A stretch of DNA of 64,000 nt. It comes from Desulfobulbus elongatus DSM 2908. GTDB taxonomy: Bacteria; Desulfobacterota; Desulfobulbia; Desulfobulbales; Desulfobulbaceae. Each line of letters opens with the position of its first letter. Position 1 is the first letter of the stretch. Of the stretch, positions 9,100-16,318 are shown piece after piece. The notes below the pieces were generated by a model. It did not search any database. It saw nothing but the letters and a program-made list of their open reading frames with translations, and was not told the origin of the DNA. The position numbers and the translations under genes are program-made. Location of the stretch: the NCBI RefSeq assembly GCF_000621145.1, contig NZ_JHZB01000011.1:1-64000 (forward strand), in the 5' to 3' direction.

Positions 9100-9977
9100 A
9101 CGCAGGTGCGGCGTGTCGGGAAACCAGGGTCACCATTCTTGTCGATAACGAAGCCGGCGCGGGCCTCGAGGCCGAACACGGTTTTTCCCTGTGGATTGAA
9201 ACCGGCGGCAAGCGCATCCTCTTCGATACGGGCCAGGGCGGCACCCTGATGGCCAATGCCCGCATCCTGGGCATCGACCCGGCCGCAGCGGATCACCTCG
9301 TGCTCAGTCACGGGCACTATGACCACAGCGGCGGTTTGGTCCCGCTTCTCCATCATGGCCACGGCTTCATCCTCCATTGCCATCCCGGCGCGGTCAATCC
9401 CCGCTATTCCATCCGCAACCGCATCGTCAAATCACTGCAAATGCCCCGCGAGGCCATGGCCGGCCTGGACCGGTTTCCCCAGGAGCAACTGGACTGGGTC
9501 CAGCGGCCCGTGCTGCTCGGCGACACCGTGGGCCTGACCGGGCCCATTGCCCGTGAAACGATCTTCGAGGATAGCGGCGGCCCTTTTTTCCTCGATCAGG
9601 CCGGGCACCGGCCGGACCCGGTGGACGACGACCTGGCGCTGTGGGTGCGCACGGAAAACGGCCTGATCGTCTGCGTCGGCTGCGCCCATGCCGGTCTGAT
9701 CAATACCCTGCACCAGGTGCGGCGCCTCAACGACGGCATGCGCATCCTGGCGGTGATCGGCGGCTTCCATCTGCTCAATGCCGACCACAGACGGCTGGAG
9801 CAGACCGTCTGCGCCCTGGACCGGCTGGCACCCGATCACGTCATCCCCTGCCACTGCACCGGAGAGGAGGCGGTCGCATCCCTGCGCCGGGCGTTCGGCA
9901 AACGCTGCCGCCCCGGCATGGCCGGCATGATCTGTTCTTTCGACGCCGCCGGCCCCATGAACGCCGCGACCTGCTGA
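9096..9977 (+). CDS. MBL-fold metallohydrolase, AF1265/DHPS-like subgroup
   Basis: A 293-residue metallo-beta-lactamase-fold hydrolase. The metal-binding motif SHGHYDHSGG gives H72, H74, D76 and H77; later ligands include the histidine of CVGCAHAG and that of VIPCHCTG. The whole pattern (LVDNEAGAGLEAEHGFSLWIE, then FDTGQGG) is that of the archaeal/anaerobe subgroup annotated as 7,8-dihydropterin-6-methyl-4-(ribofuranosyl)aminobenzene-phosphate synthase-like. Many members have no proven role, so the pterin assignment is not claimed. The gene is coupled to the upstream thioesterase and is followed after 33 bases by a radical SAM gene on the same strand. Confidence 0.85.
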   Translation: MNAGAACRETRVTILVDNEAGAGLEAEHGFSLWIETGGKRILFDTGQGGTLMANARILGIDPAAADHLVLSHGHYDHSGGLVPLLHHGHGFILHCHPGAVNPRYSIRNRIVKSLQMPREAMAGLDRFPQEQLDWVQRPVLLGDTVGLTGPIARETIFEDSGGPFFLDQAGHRPDPVDDDLALWVRTENGLIVCVGCAHAGLINTLHQVRRLNDGMRILAVIGGFHLLNADHRRLEQTVCALDRLAPDHVIPCHCTGEEAVASLRRAFGKRCRPGMAGMICSFDAAGPMNAATC

Positions 9978-10010
9978 ACGGTTCGCCGCCGCCCGCCGGC
10001 ACCGCCGATC

Positions 10011-11075
10011 ATGTCCTGGCCCTGGCCGTTTTCCGTTTCGCCCCGATTGGACTGGTTGCAGGTGGAAATCAGCACCCGCTGCACCGCCGCCTGCCGCTAT
10101 TGCCCCCGCACCCTCTACGCTTCCCGGTGGCAGGACCGCCTCCTGCCGAAGGCGCTCTTTGCGCGGCTGATGCCGGTGTTCAAAAAAACGGCCCTGGTCC
10201 ATCTGCAAGGCTGGGGCGAGCCCCTGCTCCATCCCGACTTCATGACCATGGTCCGGATGGTCAAGGCCGCCGGCTGCCGGGTCGGCACCACCACCAACGG
10301 CATGCTGCTGACCGAGGATTTGTGCCGCCGGATGATCGAGGCGGAAATGGATGTCCTCGCCTTTTCCCTGGCCGGGATCGACGCCGCCAACGACCGCATC
10401 CGCCTGGGCACCAGTCTGGACCGGGTACTGGCCGCCATCGCCACCCTCGATCGGCTCAAGCGACAATGCGGCAGCGAGCGGCCGGCGATCCACATCGCCT
10501 ATCTGCTGCTGCGGTCGCGACTGGACGATTGCGCGCTGCTGCCGCGATTTTTTGCGTCACTGGGGGTGGAGCAGGTGGTGGTCAGTACATTGGATCTGGT
10601 TGCGGGCCGGGAATGTGTGGCCGAGGCGCTCGTGCCGGCGGACGAGGCGGAGTATGCGGCGCTTCGCCGCCGCCTGGATGCGATGGTCGCGGCGGGCCGC
10701 GATCTGGGGCTGCCGATCCATGTCTGGCTGGCCGCCCCGCAAGGCGCGCACGGGACAACGGACGACTCCGAACCGTGGCCACCGCCGAATCCCGCCGGTT
10801 CCGGCTGTACCGAGCATATCGAGCGCGCCGCCGTCGTTGCCGCCGATGGCGGCGTATCCCCCTGCGTCTACACCCATCTGCCCGTTTGCGCCGACGTGTG
10901 CCATTGGATCGACGGGAGGGAAACGGCGCATGTCCCCCTGGTTTTCGGCAATATCGGGCGGCAGTCGTTTGCCGCCATCTGGCGCTCCCGCGAATACAGA
11001 ACCTTCCGAAAAGCCCATGCCGGCGGCCAGCCGCCCCGGCCGTGTCGGACCTGCGTCAGGTTGCGGATGCGCTGA
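10011..11075 (+). CDS. Radical SAM protein with SPASM-like C-terminal cysteine cluster
   Basis: A 354-residue enzyme. The radical SAM cluster motif CTAACRYC supplies C24, C28 and C31, and GWGEPLLHP is the usual SAM-contact segment. The C-terminus carries further cysteines (C at GSGCTEH, SPCVYTHLPVCADVC, and CRTC near the end), typical of a SPASM or twitch domain holding auxiliary iron-sulfur clusters. Such proteins often modify peptides or cofactors; no precursor peptide gene is visible nearby. It closes a three-gene operon with the PaaI thioesterase and MBL genes. It converges on the small membrane-protein unit at 11158. Confidence 0.85.
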   Translation: MSWPWPFSVSPRLDWLQVEISTRCTAACRYCPRTLYASRWQDRLLPKALFARLMPVFKKTALVHLQGWGEPLLHPDFMTMVRMVKAAGCRVGTTTNGMLLTEDLCRRMIEAEMDVLAFSLAGIDAANDRIRLGTSLDRVLAAIATLDRLKRQCGSERPAIHIAYLLLRSRLDDCALLPRFFASLGVEQVVVSTLDLVAGRECVAEALVPADEAEYAALRRRLDAMVAAGRDLGLPIHVWLAAPQGAHGTTDDSEPWPPPNPAGSGCTEHIERAAVVAADGGVSPCVYTHLPVCADVCHWIDGRETAHVPLVFGNIGRQSFAAIWRSREYRTFRKAHAGGQPPRPCRTCVRLRMR

Positions 11076-11157
11076 CGCCGGCGATCGTCCCCTACGGCCG
11101 CCGGTCTGGGAGGGGGCGCGAGCGCGCCGCCGGCGGCCGCAGAGAAAAGCCGAGCCG

Positions 11158-11460
11158 CTACCGGTTCACCGGCACCTGCCGTTTTTCCTGGTTGACGTAC
11201 TTGAAGAAGACCGGGAAGGCGACGAAGAAGGCGACGCAGATCAGGTATTCGACGCCCTTGATGTGGGAATAGAAATCGACCAGGGTGTGCAGGGGCTGCA
11301 TCATGCCGGTGGCCAGCAGGTACTGCCGGGCCAGTTCCCCGAACTGCCAGTCGACCCGGTGCAGGGCGCCGATAAAGGCGGCTCCCGCCCAAAGCATCGC
11401 CAGAATGCCGAATCCCAGCAGAATGGTTGCGACCTGTTTGCCGCTTGTGGTGTCAGACAT
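11158..11460 (-). CDS. Small two-helix membrane protein of the sigma-54 redox regulon
   Basis: A 100-residue protein with two hydrophobic segments (about 10-30 and 70-90) and a short charged C-terminus. ATG 11460 has an AAGGAG ribosome site seven bases upstream. It follows the 65-residue membrane protein gene by 35 bases, so both should be read from the sigma-54 promoter near 11760. I do not recognise a named family. The company of an NrfD-type redox complex suggests an accessory membrane subunit comparable in kind to the small subunits of Hmc/Nhc-type complexes, but that is inference. Confidence 0.7.
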   Translation of the reverse strand: MSDTTSGKQVATILLGFGILAMLWAGAAFIGALHRVDWQFGELARQYLLATGMMQPLHTLVDFYSHIKGVEYLICVAFFVAFPVFFKYVNQEKRQVPVNR

Positions 11461-11495
11461 CGTTGTTCTCCTTGGTTTGCTGTTCATAACGTGCA

Positions 11496-11693
11496 TCAGG
11501 GCCCGACAATGGTGCTGATGTAGCCCCTGATGAGATTGCCGATTCCGCCGCTGGCCAGACCGCCGATCAGGCAGGCCAGGGCCCAGATGCCGATCGCCCC
11601 GGCCATGGCCATGACGGCCCGCACGGTGAAACGGGATGTTTCGTGGGCGACATCGGTTTTGGTTTCGTTCTTGTCGATGACTTGCGTGGTCAT
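11496..11693 (-). CDS. Small single- or double-helix membrane protein, first gene after a sigma-54 promoter
   Basis: A 65-residue protein with a hydrophilic N-terminus of about 25 residues (MTTQVIDKNETKTD) and a hydrophobic remainder rich in glycine and alanine. ATG 11693 is preceded by GAAGGAGG. The start lies about 47 bases below the predicted transcription start of the -24/-12 promoter. No family was recognised. It is probably a membrane subunit or anchor working with the downstream 100-residue protein and the NrfD complex encoded just upstream. Confidence 0.68.
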   Translation of the reverse strand: MTTQVIDKNETKTDVAHETSRFTVRAVMAMAGAIGIWALACLIGGLASGGIGNLIRGYISTIVGP

Positions 11694-11750
11694 GGTGCCC
11701 TCCTTCCGTTGGCTGAGGTGCCGGGTGGCTTGTGGTTGTACCTCCGGAAT

Positions 11751-11766
11751 TGCAGCCCTGATGCCA
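11751..11766 (-). promoter_or_regulatory. Sigma-54 (-24/-12) promoter for the small membrane-protein unit
   Basis: On the minus strand the sequence reads TGGCAT, five bases, CTGCA, with exactly ten bases between the invariant GG and GC, as the sigma-54 consensus TGGCAC-N5-TTGCA requires. It lies 58 bases above ATG 11693. Three copies of the regulon operator lie about 100-190 bp further upstream, a normal position for enhancer sites. Confidence 0.8.
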
Positions 11767-11866
11767 AGGGGCATACGGCGTGGATGACACAAAAATTTTT
11801 CGCCCAACAATTGAATATAAAAAGATATTTTTCGGTTTTCTCTTCACGGGGACAACCGGTACTACC

Positions 11867-11956
11867 GCCACGGAACCGTGGCGCGGCATTGTGGCGGCCA
11901 CGGTTCCGTGGCGTGGCAAGGACAATGATGTGGCGGCCGCGGCACGGTTGTGTGGC
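11867..11956. promoter_or_regulatory. Enhancer cluster A: three GCCAC-N6-GTGGC operators
   Basis: Three 16-bp near-palindromes: GCCACGGAACCGTGGC at 11867-11882, GCCACGGTTCCGTGGC at 11897-11912, and GGCACGGTTGTGTGGC at 11941-11956. The same motif recurs at 19371-19419 and 24070-24127. The likely reader is the response regulator at 19425-21233. Confidence 0.85.
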
Positions 11957-12048
11957 GCCGTGTTGCAGACAGGTGCCGTTGCCCGAAAAGCGTGGCGGCC
12001 GGGCCTGTGGTGCGCGGTGGGCGTGTGCTCGACGGGAAAGAAGAGGGA

Positions 12049-13503
12049 TCAGGCGGCGATGGGGCGGCAGGGCAGGTCGAGGAGAAGATGCGTGCCCTGC
12101 AGGGTCGGCTCGACGGTGAGCGAGGCCTGGTGCCGATGCATCAGATGGGCGCAGAAGGTCAACGAAGGCCACACCGGCTCGGAACCGTCGTCCCAGGCGG
12201 CGGCGCTGTTGGTCAGCACGAGTTGGAGTCTGCGGTCCGCTCCGGGCTGAACGCGGCAGGCTACGTTCAGCCACTTTTCTGAGCGCGCGCCGGTCGTTTC
12301 GCGGTGCAGCGCACGCCGGCCCTGCTGCAATAGGGTGAGCAGCACCAGCCAGAGGTCACCGGCGGGTATCGGTATGTCATGACGGCAGTCGGTGGGCAGG
12401 CCGAGCGCGACGGATTCGGCCCGCAGGGGTTTGTCGAGCACCAGCAGCACCATCTGGAACAGGGACGGTAGGGCGATGCTCGCCGCGCTCCGCGCCGACT
12501 GCCATTGGCTGACCCGCTGGAGCGCCGCGACCAGGTCCGCCGTCTTCTTTTCCTCTCGCACCAGCGCCCGATACAGGCCGGCCGTCTCCTGCCGGTGGCC
12601 ACCCTGTTCCGCGATGTCGATCAGGGTCTGGGTGTAATTGATCACGCCGTTGATGCCGTTGGTCAGCTCGCTGGCCAGCTCCAGGCCGATGCAGCCGGTG
12701 AGGGCGTGGCGGTAGCGGAGCGCTTCCCGGTGCAGGGCTTCCGGCGCAGTTGCGTCGCCCCCTGCCGCCGGCCGGTACGGCTCGCTGGCAACAGGCAGCG
12801 CGCGTAGGCGCGCCACCAGCGCGGCCAGCGAACAGTGGGGATCGCGCTCGTCGCCGTCATCTCCCGGCGGCGTGGTCAATCGGCAGAGGGCGAGGACCGG
12901 CGCGGCCAGATGCCGGTTGAGCAGGTAGAGCAGGGTGCAGGACAGCGCGACGATCAGACCCAGGGCGCCGACAATGATCCGGTGCAGCCCCAGCAACATG
13001 GTCTGGGCATGGTCGCCGAGCAGGAAACGGAACTGCTGGAGGCCGATATTGGTGCCGTCGAGGGAACGGACCACCGCCGCCGTCTCCTCAGTTTTTTCGT
13101 GCCGCCGCTCCTGGACGGCCCGCAGGCGCACCTCGAGACCGACGAGGTCGACCCGGCCGGGCAGGAGGTTCCGCAGGGCCTCGGGAACGAGGAGGTCGCC
13201 CCGCAGGGCCGCCGCCTCTTTTTCCAGATGCTGCAACTCGTCGTTGCAGGCGCGCAGGTCGATCTCTTCCCCCATGACCAGGGATTCGTTGAGATGGTCC
13301 CTGATGGCGGTGAACCGGAACAGCAGCCGGTCGCTGGCGGCCACGGTCCGCCGGCACTGGTCGTAGAGCATGTACTGGCGGACGCCGAGCGCCAGGACCA
13401 GGGCGAGAAACACGAGCACCGTGGCGGTGATGGCGCGGAACAGCCGGTCCAGCGGCCAGTGCGTCCAGCGGTGCGCGGTGCGTTCCTGCAACGGTATGGT
13501 CAC
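12049..13503 (-). CDS. Degenerate membrane histidine-kinase homologue (probable pseudokinase)
   Basis: A 484-residue protein with membrane helices at about 24-42 and 173-195, enclosing a helical periplasmic or four-helix sensor region. The cytoplasmic part resembles the kinase at 22007-24028. That kinase has GVAHEINNPINGIINYAQILID; this protein has SELTNGINGVINYTQTLID, so the phosphoacceptor histidine is lost. The ATP-binding part also lacks the N-box and the glycine-rich G boxes. It is therefore unlikely to autophosphorylate and may be a sensor that tunes the active kinase. GTG 13503 has GGAGA six bases upstream. It is the last gene of the FtsH-cytochrome-NrfD operon, 74 bases after the NrfD gene. 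Confidence 0.75.
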   Translation of the reverse strand: MTIPLQERTAHRWTHWPLDRLFRAITATVLVFLALVLALGVRQYMLYDQCRRTVAASDRLLFRFTAIRDHLNESLVMGEEIDLRACNDELQHLEKEAAALRGDLLVPEALRNLLPGRVDLVGLEVRLRAVQERRHEKTEETAAVVRSLDGTNIGLQQFRFLLGDHAQTMLLGLHRIIVGALGLIVALSCTLLYLLNRHLAAPVLALCRLTTPPGDDGDERDPHCSLAALVARLRALPVASEPYRPAAGGDATAPEALHREALRYRHALTGCIGLELASELTNGINGVINYTQTLIDIAEQGGHRQETAGLYRALVREEKKTADLVAALQRVSQWQSARSAASIALPSLFQMVLLVLDKPLRAESVALGLPTDCRHDIPIPAGDLWLVLLTLLQQGRRALHRETTGARSEKWLNVACRVQPGADRRLQLVLTNSAAAWDDGSEPVWPSLTFCAHLMHRHQASLTVEPTLQGTHLLLDLPCRPIAA

Positions 13504-13577
13504 GGCTCATCTCCGGGAAAGGGGGCGGATTCCGGCGGGAAACGGGACGAGGCCGACGGAATCCGCAGCCGGATGCG

Positions 13578-14831
13578 CTATTTCTCCCCCTGCCACTGGT
13601 AGAGGATGGGCAGGCGGTAGAGAATGAAGCGGTAGACGACGAAGTACAGGGCAAAAATGGTGACGGTCACCCAGATTTCCTTCCAGTGCGGCACCTCCCG
13701 GTAGAGCTGCCAGTTGAAGCAGATCATGGCGGTGTTGAGCCGGTTCCAGACAATGCCGAGCACGCTGATCAGGGCGGCCCAGCGGACCAGGCCCACCCGC
13801 CGATGCTTGACCCCGTAGGCGAAGAGACACATCGGCAGCACCACCGCCAGCGCCATCTCCAGCAGGAAGTACCGGCCCCAGCCGGTGAGCAGGTATGCCC
13901 ACTCGTTGTCGTGGGCCACACCCACCACCTTGATCACCAGGTAGGTGATGAGGGCATAGGCGCAGCCTTTGCCCAGGCCCAGGGTGCATTGGTCGACGTT
14001 GTCGAGGAAGCGGCGGTCACAGCGCCAGGCGAGATGCCGCTTGCACAGGGCGCCGGCGACGATCACCATCGACAGGCCGGCGAAGATGGCCGAGCAGAAG
14101 AAGTGGATCCACTGGAAACTGGCCGACAGCCACAGCGGGTGGACCTTGGCGGGCGCGTAGTTGAACAGCGCGCCCAGGGCCCCCTGGTGCAGGGTGGAGA
14201 GGATGATGCCGGCAATGGTCAGGCCGATGGTGATCGAGCGGACGAAGCGTTTGCCCTTGAGCCAGCCGGTCCACTCGAAGTAGGCCGACGAGACCTCGGC
14301 GATCTGCACCGAGAGATAGGTGGCCACATGCCAGGCGACGAGGAAAAGCACCGCCGCCGGTCCCAGTGAGACGAACATCGGATAGTAGAGCCGCCAGGGC
14401 ATGCCCAGGTCGACCTCCAGGTAGACCACGGCGAAGAAATAGCCGAGCAGGCCGTTGAGCAGGGCCAGCCGCTCGATGGGGACGAAATCCTTGCGGCCGA
14501 AGATCTCCACCGTGGTGCCGAGCAGAAAGCCCGAGGCTGACAGCGGCACCATGCCGAACAGGCCGAAGCCGAGAAAGAGCCCCCAGGGGTAATCGTTGGA
14601 GGCGTGGGTGATCGAGCCCAGGCCGAAGAGATAGCGCTGAAGCAGGATCGGCACGCCGACGGCGAAGACGAAGCACAGCGCCCAGTTGACCGGGTTGCGC
14701 AGAAACTGGGCCCGGTACTGGTCCCAGCTCAGCCCCAGCAGGAGTTTTTCCCGGATGGTCCACCGGCCGCCGTCCGGCCTGAGGTGGTTGGTAATGGGTA
14801 TGACCTGGTTGTTGGCGATAAAGGTACGCAT
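13578..14831 (-). CDS. NrfD/PsrC-like integral membrane quinone-interacting subunit
   Basis: A 417-residue polytopic membrane protein with about ten hydrophobic helices, in the NrfD/HmcC/DsrP class. These subunits exchange electrons between menaquinone and a ferredoxin-like partner. The gene begins three bases after the iron-sulfur gene stops, and the ferredoxin has the matching C-terminal anchor. With the upstream pentaheme cytochrome this makes a cytochrome/ferredoxin/NrfD module, comparable to DsrJOP or Geobacter CbcSTU. It is predicted to link periplasmic cytochrome c to the menaquinone pool. The direction of electron flow cannot be read from sequence. Confidence 0.88.
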   Translation of the reverse strand: MRTFIANNQVIPITNHLRPDGGRWTIREKLLLGLSWDQYRAQFLRNPVNWALCFVFAVGVPILLQRYLFGLGSITHASNDYPWGLFLGFGLFGMVPLSASGFLLGTTVEIFGRKDFVPIERLALLNGLLGYFFAVVYLEVDLGMPWRLYYPMFVSLGPAAVLFLVAWHVATYLSVQIAEVSSAYFEWTGWLKGKRFVRSITIGLTIAGIILSTLHQGALGALFNYAPAKVHPLWLSASFQWIHFFCSAIFAGLSMVIVAGALCKRHLAWRCDRRFLDNVDQCTLGLGKGCAYALITYLVIKVVGVAHDNEWAYLLTGWGRYFLLEMALAVVLPMCLFAYGVKHRRVGLVRWAALISVLGIVWNRLNTAMICFNWQLYREVPHWKEIWVTVTIFALYFVVYRFILYRLPILYQWQGEK

Positions 14832-14834
14832 GGT

Positions 14835-15764
14835 TCAGACTTCTCCCTCGTTCTTGTTCACTTGCTGCATCTTCTCCTTCCTGTGTGCCAGCAGGTGAAA
14901 GCCGGCAAAGAGCGCCGGCCAGATGGTCAGCACCATGGGCACGATGCCCAGGAAATCCTTGACATAGTTGAGGATGGGTTCCTTGGGCACCGAGGTGTCG
15001 AACCCCGCCTGGTCGAAGGGCGCGGGCGAGAGATACATCCAGGCCGTGCCCCCCGCCTCGTGCTCGCCATAGATATGGTCGACATAGGCCGACGGGTTTT
15101 CGCGGATGCGCTGCCGCCCCATGGTCACCAGGTCCGAGCGGCGGCCGAAGGTGAGCGCCTCCTGCGGGCAGGCCTCGACACAGGCCGGAGGCAGCCCCTT
15201 GGTCAGCCGGGTATCGTAACAGAAGACGCATTTCATGATCCGCGGCTTGAAGGCGCTGGAGTAGCGGAAGGTCGGGATCAGGAACGGGCAGGCGATCATG
15301 CAGGTCCGGCAGCCGACGCAGACGTCGGGGTCGTAGACCACCGCCCCTTCCGGGGTCTTGGTATAGGCGTTGACGAAGCAGGAGGTCAGGCAGGCCGGCT
15401 CCTGGCAGTGGTTGCACTGGATCTTGCGGAAGAGCGGATGTTCGCGGCCGGGGATGTCGTAGCGGTTGACCACGGTGTAGCGGGTTTCGTCGGTGCGCCG
15501 CTTCTGGCCGTGGTGGAGTTCGTCGAACACCGAGAAATCGTTGAACGGCTTTTCCGGGGCGGGCAGTTGTTGCTCCTTGTTGCAGGCGGCCTCGCAACTG
15601 CGGCAGCCGACGCAGCGGGACAGGTCCACCAGCACGCCCATGGCGTTGGGGTAGCCTTCAAAGGAGGCGGCCTCTGTTTGTGCGGGCGCCAGGGAGACGG
15701 TGGCCGCGGCGGAGGCCAGCAGGCCGCCGCGCAGGAACCGGCGCCGGTCGATCAGGGTAGGCAT
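14835..15764 (-). CDS. Tat-exported 4Fe-4S ferredoxin subunit with C-terminal membrane anchor
   Basis: A 309-residue HmcB/DsrO-type protein. The N-terminus has a twin-arginine signal (DRRRFLRGG) followed by a hydrophobic stretch. Cysteine groups CVGCRSCEAAC, CNHCQEPAC, CVGCRTCMIAC and a further CVFC segment can hold four [4Fe-4S] clusters. A C-terminal hydrophobic helix (about 270-292) anchors it. It would pass electrons between the periplasmic cytochrome and the NrfD subunit. ATG 15764 has GAGGTGA upstream. It sits between the cytochrome and NrfD genes in a tight operon. Confidence 0.9.
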   Translation of the reverse strand: MPTLIDRRRFLRGGLLASAAATVSLAPAQTEAASFEGYPNAMGVLVDLSRCVGCRSCEAACNKEQQLPAPEKPFNDFSVFDELHHGQKRRTDETRYTVVNRYDIPGREHPLFRKIQCNHCQEPACLTSCFVNAYTKTPEGAVVYDPDVCVGCRTCMIACPFLIPTFRYSSAFKPRIMKCVFCYDTRLTKGLPPACVEACPQEALTFGRRSDLVTMGRQRIRENPSAYVDHIYGEHEAGGTAWMYLSPAPFDQAGFDTSVPKEPILNYVKDFLGIVPMVLTIWPALFAGFHLLAHRKEKMQQVNKNEGEV

Positions 15765-15805
15765 GGTCGTTCACCTCAGTAAATGAAAGGAATAAAATGG
15801 GCCGG

Positions 15806-16318
15806 TCAAGGGGTCGCGCTGCCCCGGTTCTTGGAGTCGACACGGAAGAACGCCCTGCCGGCGTCGGTCAGGGCATGGCAGCCTTCGCAGCCGGAAGGGG
15901 CATTTTTCTTCACATGGCAGGGGATGCAGTTGAGATGGTAGGCCCCCTTGAGGCCGGGTTTGTCGATATGGTAGAGGTTGGGGTTGCCGGCGGCGGCGAC
16001 CTGTTCGGGATAGAACTGTTTGCCGGTGTGGCAGTCCTTGCACGAGACGATGCTGGCCTCCGGCGAATAGGCGTGGCATCGGAAGCAGTTGGAGTCCGTG
16101 TCCTCCTGGCCGGTGGTATGGTGATGGCAATCCTTGCACCGGGCCAGCTTGGTGTGGCGGATGTGGCTGAAGCGGACCGGCTGGTACAGCCTGGCCAGGC
16201 TGTCGATGACGACCGTTTCCGGCGCATCGTACTGGTCCAGGGCCAGGCCCGGCAGCGGCGGCGTCCCGGCCAGCAGCAGAACCGCCGCTGCGAGCACGGT
16301 CCGGGGGGGTGTTCTCAT
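15806..16318 (-). CDS. Periplasmic pentaheme class III-type cytochrome c
   Basis: A 170-residue protein with a cleavable signal peptide (about 1-27) and five CxxCH heme motifs at 61-65, 78-82, 93-97, 131-135 and 144-148. Extra histidines (SHIRH, HH after the first motif, YHID, YHLN) can serve as distal ligands. It is larger than a tetraheme c3 and smaller than HmcA. Its start overlaps the ftsH stop (ATGA at 16315-16318), so it is translationally coupled to ftsH. It is the likely periplasmic electron partner of the ferredoxin/NrfD pair encoded next. Confidence 0.88.
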   Translation of the reverse strand: MRTPPRTVLAAAVLLLAGTPPLPGLALDQYDAPETVVIDSLARLYQPVRFSHIRHTKLARCKDCHHHTTGQEDTDSNCFRCHAYSPEASIVSCKDCHTGKQFYPEQVAAAGNPNLYHIDKPGLKGAYHLNCIPCHVKKNAPSGCEGCHALTDAGRAFFRVDSKNRGSATP

